Below are positions 56,857-64,000 of a stretch of DNA of 64,000 nucleotides, piece by piece. The position numbers and the translations under genes are program-made. Numbering within the stretch: position 1 is the first letter of the stretch; every line of letters starts with the position of its first letter. The stretch comes from Topomyia yanbarensis (lineage: Eukaryota > Arthropoda > Insecta > Diptera > Culicidae): NCBI RefSeq assembly GCF_030247195.1, contig NC_080672.1:309659115-309723114 (forward strand), given 5' to 3'. Below the pieces are notes generated by a model. That model searched no databases. It was not told the origin of the DNA and saw only the letters and a list, made by a program, of their open reading frames with translations.

Positions 56857-59000
56857 TTCACTCAGATTCGATCGTCTTGGGAAAATAATTTTGAGTCAAG
56901 TAATGACCGAAGGGCACGTTCAGGAGTGGTTAGTTCTAGGTTTTTGTAGTAAATAATATTACTATGAAAGTAGGTACAGTCCTTGTAAATATTGTCCTGA
57001 AGAAAGTGTTCATTGTTTTAAATTGTTTGCATCATCCAGAATACTGAAAGCGATGCAATTTCTTTGAAACAAAAATCATCCCAAACGAATTACTTAGAGT
57101 TTCCGATGACAATTGATGGCACAAGTTAAAAAGGAAAAACTTAAGTGTATTATACTGAAATTGTGGTTAAGTCTCTGACATTACTCACACATCTTTTTGT
57201 TCTCGTCTTTCATCTAGCACAACTTTTTTCTGTTCATATTAAGACAAAAAAAAATCCCACTGAAACACGTGTATTTTCAAAACTGATAGAGCTTTCCAAA
57301 TCCTACCACTTGTATAGACCACTGCTAAAGAATTAATAAAGTGTCCGAATATTCGGTGTTACATGTTTTAACATTTGATTTAATGTGTCCTTTTGGCGGT
57401 CGGATCTGGCATGATTTTGAGTTCAAAACGAATTAAAATAGAAATTATTTTGAAATTTCTCAACAAGTTAAAAAATTTCGGGGGGTCCGGACCCCACGAC
57501 CCCCAGGACCCCCCCCCCCCCTGGATCCGCCACTGCCTATAATCTTGTTGTCTTTTGAGATCCATGGGAAATGGGCCAATCGTTAAGTTCAATGATCAAC
57601 CCTAAAATATGAGGTGTTCTAAAGATTTTAATAGCAAACGAAATACAAATGTGTTCGTCGTATACCTTTAAGCTTACATAGGTTTTAAAAATTATTTAAA
57701 TTATAGGAGGCAAATGCCCTGGTAATGCCCAGCTACCACCCTTTCGGACACCATTAGTTGTAACGGATCTGTTCCTCATTACCAAATCGAAAATTTTGTG
57801 CCTACAGATCGATGCATATGTGAAAAGCGGTTCGCCAGGAAGAGTGTCTTATTGAAAACATAAAACTTTATTACTTCAATTGAATTGCATCTGGTCGCTT
57901 TTCCACACACTATTTTTCTCAGTCTCCAGGAACCGTTGGCAACAATCGTCACGTTGGTCGCTCATATTGCACATGCAGAATTGCACAAAATATCTGCAAC
58001 GGCGACAAAACGTTAACGTCATACAAAAAATTCCGTTAAAGCCCAGTAGAATTATGTCGTTAAAACCGCTGGTCCAAGAGTCCCCCACTAAAATACCATC
58101 AGGTGGTTATAGTATGTAGATTCCAGCTTGCCGAAATGCAGAGCTAGTATGAAGTAACAACCGTGCTAGAAATTACATAAAGTTTTTTCTTTTAACTCTA
58201 CAATTTTAAGACCACTAGCTCTCGGGGGACAAAAAAAGTTTTGCTGCACAGCTGGATGGCGGAAAATTCAACCACAAATCACATACCGAACTTACGTCAT
58301 TCTCTGCGCGGGTTCACTCATGCGACGGGAAAAGTTTTCCCGCGTTCCGTCCTCGAATTTGGACTGTTTTTGCTCAAATCTTTACATGATCAACGTTCCT
58401 GTGTGGACTTTTTCCATTTTCATTCCGATGGTTTTGGGGAAAGTTTTCCGACTGGCATAGAGGAAAGCAACGGTTGTCGCGTTAAACTCGAAAGAACGAA
58501 CATGTATGTGCTTCTGAACAAAACAACACATTAGCGTCAATATCTACAACGAGCCACAGAAACATTTCGAAAACTTTTACCCAAAAGTCAACTTTATAGT
58601 CTTTTACGCTGAACGGTTATGGGGCTGCAGGGATGCAGGGATAATGTGAGTTCCGTATGTATTGCAACGTAGTGCGACGCCGACGCTGTGGTTCACTTGC
58701 TTCTACTCGACCTGAGGCGTGAGAAGGTCTTGCTGTCGGACGGCAGCTAAGGACGATAGGCCAGCTCATGTTCTTGTTTGGCCCTGGATGGGGAAAAATT
58801 ACAACCGTAGTGAAGTACATACACATATCCGCCATGATTTTCCTTTCGGTCGTTCTAGTAGAATGCTCCGCTGTATTATGATAATATGAAGGGTGTGATA
58901 AAACGTACACTCGGGTATAGCTTACATTTTGATCTTCATTGGATGGCACACGTCTAGCATGTTACCAGGAAAAAGGAAGGTCAGGCAAATCATGGGAATG
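56857..59000. other. No gene; one transposon-end-like segment
   Basis: At 57400-57535 a GC-rich stretch reads, in reverse, agtggcggatccag followed by a run of G. This looks like the end phrase of a widespread insect transposon family, but the partner end was not found. A C run of 13 lies at 57509-57521. Short frames elsewhere have no motif. Confidence 0.35.
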
Positions 59001-59009
59001 GCTGCCGGT

Positions 59010-59066
59010 AATAGTGATGGCGATGATGACGGCGACGACGACGACGATGATAATGATGATAATGGT
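59010..59066 (+). repeat. GAT/GAC trinucleotide microsatellite
   Basis: Impure run of gatgatgacggcgacgacga type continuing with gatgataatgatgataatgg. Confidence 0.85.
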
Positions 59067-60537
59067 AATAGTTGTTCGGTTGGTCAGGGGCAGTAGTATT
59101 TTTGCCTCTATTTTCGTTCCCAAGAGTAAATAGAGGTGGAAGTAATCTCAAGGAAACCAACGTGAAAGAAGAAGAAAGCATTCTCCGTGTACTTGCCTAC
59201 TCGGGTTGAACTTCGCCGTTGCCACCACATGTAAGGTTGTTGTATCTTTATGGGCCAAGTGAATTGAAACTTATGGTTATGATAGCATCGAGGGAGTAGT
59301 GCTGGCTCGGTACAGATAAACACGTCTACCTAAGAATGAAACCAAACCGAGACCAGACTTTTCCAGCAGAGATGTTTAGTGAAACGAATCTTGCAGAGGT
59401 GAAGAAAGCAAGCTTTTCGGAGGGAAGTGCAGCAGTGCATGTTGAGATAAGGAAATGCAGTATTCGATAACGATAATCTGGATGGTGAAATAAAATTTCC
59501 TTTTTCAGTAGAATGGAAACGTTGACAATTTGCAGGATCAGAAAAATAGACTGTATATCAAATACAAGTAAGAGGATATTTTCCAGATATGTTCAGGCAT
59601 ATATTTTAATATTTCTAAATTTTTGAATGACTGAATATTTGCCTGTGACATCGAGAATTATAAAGCGAAAGACTATGCCCACGACTATGTACAGTGTATA
59701 CAAAGCTAAAATAAGTACCGAAAAACCACTCCTATATCTTATTTTGTATTATGACAGTGAAATAACTAGAAAACCGACAAGTGGTTCAACAAATCTTCAC
59801 ATATGTTGTTGTCTGCAGGCCGTGCTCGGCTTTACAACAGAAATTAGTGCGCCCGAACATATCAGTATGAATTATGTTCACATAAAATATTTTATTGCGA
59901 ACCACAATCGACAAATGAATTGTGGCTGTTGTCCACTAGCAGGTCGATGACAGTCTATTATATTTCTCCGCACAAAATCAGCCTAGAGGCCGTGTGGCTT
60001 CCAGTGGGTTGAAGTATCGCAACCAAGAATTGATCCACTGGGTTCCTACTTCAATGTCGCAAGAGGCGACTGACAACAGGAGTCCTGAAGTCAAAGTGTT
60101 TCTCCCTGCCAAGAAGAATGGCTGGCAGGACTAATCTATGCCAGTCGCGTACGGAGTGTCGTGGGCTTATCCTTGCTGCGTTAAGTGAATTTCGGACACA
60201 GTGGACGTTTGTTTCTTCGTAAATCGTGGAATTCAAATGACCCATTTCGGAGTACGCTACAGGCGTGCTTGGTATGTTCTAGTTGCTGTACAATAAGTGC
60301 TGATGATGAATTGTGTAGTGCTGTGATCGACTACAGCCACTATGAATCTATCCCGCCTTGCGCTGGAAGGAAAAGCTTTCATAGCTTCGGTTCAAGAACC
60401 GTATTTTCTTAAAGGAAACTTCTATATTGGAAAGCTACTTAACCCCGTTTTCGTAGTTTTCAACAAAAATGGCATGAAAAATCCATGTGAAATGCCTCAT
60501 ATATAAACTAGAGTGACAAGGAGAAAGTGACCCCTTT
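59067..60537. other. No gene; LINE 5'-end-like fragment
   Basis: Within 60040-60180, tgtcgcaagaggcgactgac and the following ggctggcaggactaatctat resemble the segment at 1200-1260 of the first retroposon, so a retroelement fragment is likely. Nothing else was recognised. Confidence 0.35.
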
Positions 60538-61582
60538 CGGCCCACCCCTGATCCGATTCCTAGTCCCACCAGAAGTACTTGCATAAAATTTGAAGCAAAT
60601 CGAACAGGTCTAGCTACCGGACCAACGTGCCTGAAGTTTGTATGGGATTTTTCGACAATTTACATGGAGAAAACCCACTAGCTCGCACTTTCACCGCTAG
60701 GTGACACTGTATGCATCGTATTATCACTATTAGTAAATCTGAGAAAGATAATTTAATTGTCTACAACTTAGCTGAAGACTGATAGTCGTTCCGATTTTGT
60801 TAAAAGAAATTATTGAACTTTTAACGAAGTGATGTCTGTTTTTCATGGAGCCTAGCAGTGCATGGTTGTGTATCAGTACTCGATTCCCACGAAATAAACA
60901 TTTTTGTGAAATAATGGCTAGATATAGCTCAATAGCACATTTCAGCTGAGACAGATAGAAATTAGATGTAGAACAGCCATTTTGCAGTATTTCTTCAAAA
61001 TTCTTCTCGATATTCTATTTCTCTTCTATGAACAGTTAGTGTTGGCGTCCTCTATGTGGTCATAGGTGAAACTAAAATTTTCTAACCAAAACATGACAAT
61101 TCTGCGAAACATACTATTAAGCTAAACCTAACTGTTATACCAGAAACACTGATACACAACCGTGCACTGCTAGGCCCCATGCAAAACTGACTCAGACATC
61201 ACTTTGTTAAAAGTTCAATAACTTCTTTTAACAAAGCCGGAATGATCAGCAGTCTTCAGTAAAGTTGTAGACAATTAAATTATCTTTCTTATTTTCACTT
61301 ACAGTGATAATATGATGCATACCCAAGTAACATTCAAAGTTTTATAGCACACTACATGAGCAATCTAAGTTTTAAGAGCTCCTTTAAGAGTGTCGTGAAG
61401 CTTCAGTTGCTACTTGGGTATAGTGCTGCCTAGTGGTAAAAATACGATTTCTCCATGTAAATTGTCGAAAAATTCCAAACAAACTTCAGGCAGGTTGGTC
61501 CGGAAGCTAGACTTGTCCGATTAGCTTTAAATTTGATGAACATACTGCTGGCGGGACTAGAAATCGATTCAGGGGTGGGCCG
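60538..61582. mobile_element. Palindromic element, ~344-bp arms
   Basis: Left arm 60538-60881 (start cggcccacccctgatccgat) and right arm 61148-61582 are reverse complements. The right arm is longer because a 97-bp MITE sits in it. The spacer is about 265 bases. A related single-arm fragment is at 39530-39650. No transposase and no clear target duplication. Confidence 0.7.
61322..61418. mobile_element. 97-bp MITE with TA duplication
   Basis: Ends cccaagtaacattc and gttgctacttggg are inverted, and TA lies on both sides (61320-61321, 61419-61420). The matching place in the opposite arm (60705-60712, reverse of atgcatacagtg) is empty, which proves it is an insertion. Confidence 0.8.
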
Positions 61583-61809
61583 ATTCACTAATCAAAAATT
61601 CATATTTTTTCTGGGGAGTCTAATGTATACTGGCGAATAGTGCTAAAGGTCCCACATCAAATTGCATCACGGAATATACGCTGTAGAAAATTACCTAGTG
61701 GACCGATCCTTTTCAAACTTTAAGACAGTAATATATAATTAGAAAACTTTTGGCATATTTATTTCGTTCAACTTCAATACCATAACCGTACGCTCGCACT
61801 TTACGCTTA

Positions 61810-61962
61810 CTCCACTCATTAGGTTCTGTACAAAATCTCGCTGCACTTTATCGTCATGTCTTCCTTGGGATGCTTCCGTAGTTCCTGCTTCACAATTGTC
61901 CAGTATGTTTCAACGGGCCTTAGCTCCGGTGCGTTGGGGGTTTCATGTCCTTGGCGGGCTCG
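61810..61962 (-). pseudogene. ITmD37E-like transposase C-terminal fragment
   Basis: The minus-strand frame reads GHETPNAPELRPVETYWTIV, then KQELRKHPKEDM, before a stop near 61827. NxPELRPxExYW is the block holding the last catalytic Glu in Tc1/mariner-type and ITmD37E transposases. It is a short remnant; the remainder toward 61624 may be the 3' UTR and end of the element. Confidence 0.6.
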
Positions 61963-63516
61963 TAGCCAGGATTTTGTTACGGGAGGGTTTTTAAAATTAT
62001 TGCAAAAATCTTCAATTCTGATCTGATGAAATTTTCAGAAGTTCCTTATGAAAACAATTCTAAATGCAGGACAATAGAAATTAAAATCCTGGAAACATGT
62101 TCTTTGCTACAAAAAAGGCTACAGTACATCGGCGGATTACTGATGTTGAGTTTGATTTTTATTAGTTATTTGCAAGTTACAATTTGCTCTCGTTACTACA
62201 ATGGATATTCAAGAGTTTAAAGTATTTATATGCTAACCAAATATGACAATCTTTCACGGAGCTAGGTATTGCAAGGTATTCTAAACTACACATTTGTAAG
62301 GTGTAGAAGACGCTAAATCGAAATTTGCACTAAAGTTTCTGATTTAGCAAGCAATTTGTAGATGCGTAAAAACGGTTAAACTTCTATTTTCTTGATCTGG
62401 CGTCTTGCCACTATTATCAGGTCTATGGCCTCATGCTAACACAATTTTTTGACATATTCACAACCCCGACAAGGAAAGATCAATATGATTAAAATATATA
62501 TTTGAATGATTTAATCAACTAAAGGAATCTGCCCAGAGTTTCATCCATTAAAGAAAATTATCCACAATTCGAAAGAAAATTACTTAACATTGATTACTAC
62601 TATCTACTAATTTACGTAAAATTTGTTAAATGTATCATTGATGACACCATTAAAATAACTAGCGACTACAAATATGAATAAGCTCAATAATTTCAGCATC
62701 TCTTGCTTCAGACACATGGAAGGTAATACATCGCACTTACTTCCCCTTTCCGGGAGAGTAAGCAAGGTATAAATCCAACTTTCTATGGAGATTTCGGTTA
62801 CACTTTCTAAGTCAATTCGTCACTTTGTTAAACAAATATATTGACACTAATCTGCTCAGTAATTGGTTTTTTTTTTTAATAAAATGCTCTAATTTTTTTC
62901 TCAAGATGTTCGATTATTTGAACAAAGTTGTAGTGTCTATTTGATTACAGGTTCATTTTACCGCAATTTGTTAAACAGTTTCAATTAAAATTGTTACACT
63001 TAACGCATGTAAGTCCTACGGATAACGAAGACGTAAGCGTCTTTCGAAAATGAGAGGATCAGAGCGCAATTACGAAAGCCCTCGAGTGTACATAAAAGAT
63101 AGAAGAAATGCTCTTAAGTCGATTTCAATTGATTGATTCTTTATTCTCCGTGATTTTTGATCATCTATCTCATTTTAGTCCAAAGTAAACAAAATTAAAA
63201 CGAAAGATTGTCACATACTGAAAACTTGAAATCGAATTAATAATTCCAACAAGTGAATAACACTTATGGATTCAACCAGTTACAACATTTTAGTCGCTCT
63301 TCTCACGTCGTTTTCATTAATTGGAAATCATCGAAAGTGACTAAAATGCTGCTGCTGGTTGCAATATTAAGTTTATTTTGATCGATTGATTAATATGAGG
63401 TTTAGCATCAACTGATATCCGATGGAAAGTAAAGATAAAATCACTACATTTAGTCCTACACCCACTTGTGTACGTTTTTGCATGTCAGCGGGAGTAGGTA
63501 TACGAGTGTATATAAT
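61963..63516. other. No gene recognised
   Basis: AT-rich intron-like sequence without motif-bearing frames or recognised repeats. Confidence 0.35.
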
Positions 63517-63525
63517 TCGTGGATA

Positions 63526-63694
63526 AGGGGGTGGGCGTAGCGTAGTTGGTAAATCGATTGCCTTGTACGTAGCGTACCTGGGTTCGAGTCCCGACGCCGC
63601 ACATAGGGTTAGAAATTTTTCATAAGAGATTTTTTCAACCCGAAGAGGCGAATGACCTTAAGGTTAAAACCTCTATAATCGAAATAAAAAAAAA
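63526..63694 (+). mobile_element. tRNA-derived SINE with intact A and B boxes
   Basis: The head contains an A box (tagcgtagttgg, about 63538-63549) and a perfect B box (ggttcgagtcc, about 63582-63592), so it has an internal pol III promoter. The body includes catagggttagaaatttttc and gaagaggcgaatgacctt; the tail is a run of A (about 63684-63694). The 9-mer tcgtggata flanks it (63517-63525 and 63695-63703). It is the intact relative of the copy at 14890-15044, and may be Feilai-like. Confidence 0.85.
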
Positions 63695-63703
63695 TCGTGG
63701 ATA

Positions 63704-64000
63704 TATGAACATCTCAGTAAAATCACTGTTCTAGTACAATTTGGCTTATCAACTTTTACGTGGTTTTCTTGCATATTGTTCGATTGTTAAAAATATTACG
63801 ATTTTCCGTATTATCAGTGTTTGTAGTGCATAAACATGAAATTGAGTGTCAATAGAAATACTATTGCATGAAACGGGCACAAAACAAAAATTGTCTTCTA
63901 GGCTATATTGTTATCAGCAAATTGAAATGTTTTTGCCTAGCACGCTTAATTGAGATACCTGGTGTTTATACTAAGCGACTAGCGATTGCGTGTGGATACC
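63704..64000. other. Nothing recognised
   Basis: AT-rich end of the window, without features. Confidence 0.35.

Noticed and set aside
63526..63600. tRNA gene at the right end
   Set aside because: A and B boxes fit, but the arms do not fold and it is followed by a SINE body, A tail and target duplication.
1..64000. CRISPR array, operon or phage-like module
   Set aside because: No short regularly spaced direct repeats with unique spacers and no bacterial gene structure; the window is eukaryotic.
1..64000. Integrated non-retroviral virus sequence
   Set aside because: Such insertions are known in mosquitoes, but I saw no polymerase, glycoprotein or nucleocapsid-like frame.

Overview
This 64-kb window is animal (insect) genomic DNA. 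It is AT-rich, its one convincing host gene is split by an intron, and it is packed with transposable elements. Tc1/mariner-type transposase fragments resembling ITmD37E, a family described from mosquitoes, occur together with BEL/Pao, RTE-like and CR1/Jockey-like retroelements, tRNA-derived SINEs and many MITEs. This suggests a mosquito, probably an Aedes-like culicine. That is an inference from element content; no alignment was run. I saw no rRNA, functional tRNA gene, CRISPR array or bacterial-style operon.

The only convincing host gene lies on the minus strand at 15341-18318. One large exon of about 3 kb encodes a Gln/Ser/Arg-rich, largely disordered protein with poly-Q, poly-His, a thrice-repeated Trp-Leu motif and Cys clusters. 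It ends in a textbook splice donor (AAG|GTACGG) at 15341, so the gene continues toward lower coordinates. A frame change near 18076-18080, at a run of five G, is either a short intron or a one-base indel. The 1.8 kb upstream (18319-20120) is free of recognisable transposons and probably holds the 5' UTR and promoter. The 15 kb downstream looks like intron filled with transposons.

Layout. 0.4-3.5 kb: palindromic element carrying a 1.9-kb retroposon flanked by a 20-bp target duplication. 4.5-5.1 kb: LINE reverse transcriptase remnant. 5.3-6.6 kb: candidate solo LTR. 6.7-7.0 kb: hAT MITE. 12.0-15.3 kb: ITmD37E-like element containing an RTE-like LINE and a MITE that itself holds a SINE. 15.3-20.1 kb: host gene and upstream region. 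21.5-23.9 kb: element with ~757-bp inverted arms, CACAGTG ends and a 5-bp target duplication (Transib-like), enclosing a small spliced reading frame. 24.7-26.8 kb: dead LINE. 26.9-31.3 kb: diverged ~160-bp repeats split by a TA-flanked element that holds a hAT element. 32.2-35.8 kb: second CACAGTG-ended stretch with a LINE inside. 35.8-38.8 kb: no recognisable element or gene. 39.7-41.5 kb: BEL/Pao pieces flanking an ITmD37E piece. 44.2-46.4 kb: another large palindrome. 48.9-54.4 kb: dead CR1-like LINE joined to a BEL/Pao end with a 515-bp tandem duplication. 56.0-56.8 kb: hAT-like element. 60.5-61.6 kb: palindrome with a 97-bp MITE inside. 61.8-62.0 kb: ITmD37E C-terminal fragment. 63.5-63.7 kb: SINE with intact pol III boxes.

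Most likely novelty: the Transib-like palindrome with its mini-gene (21524-23903), the unidentified Q-rich gene, and the unusual number of long, well-matched inverted repeats, which could be sources of hairpin RNA. Coordinates of terminal repeats and target duplications were read by eye.
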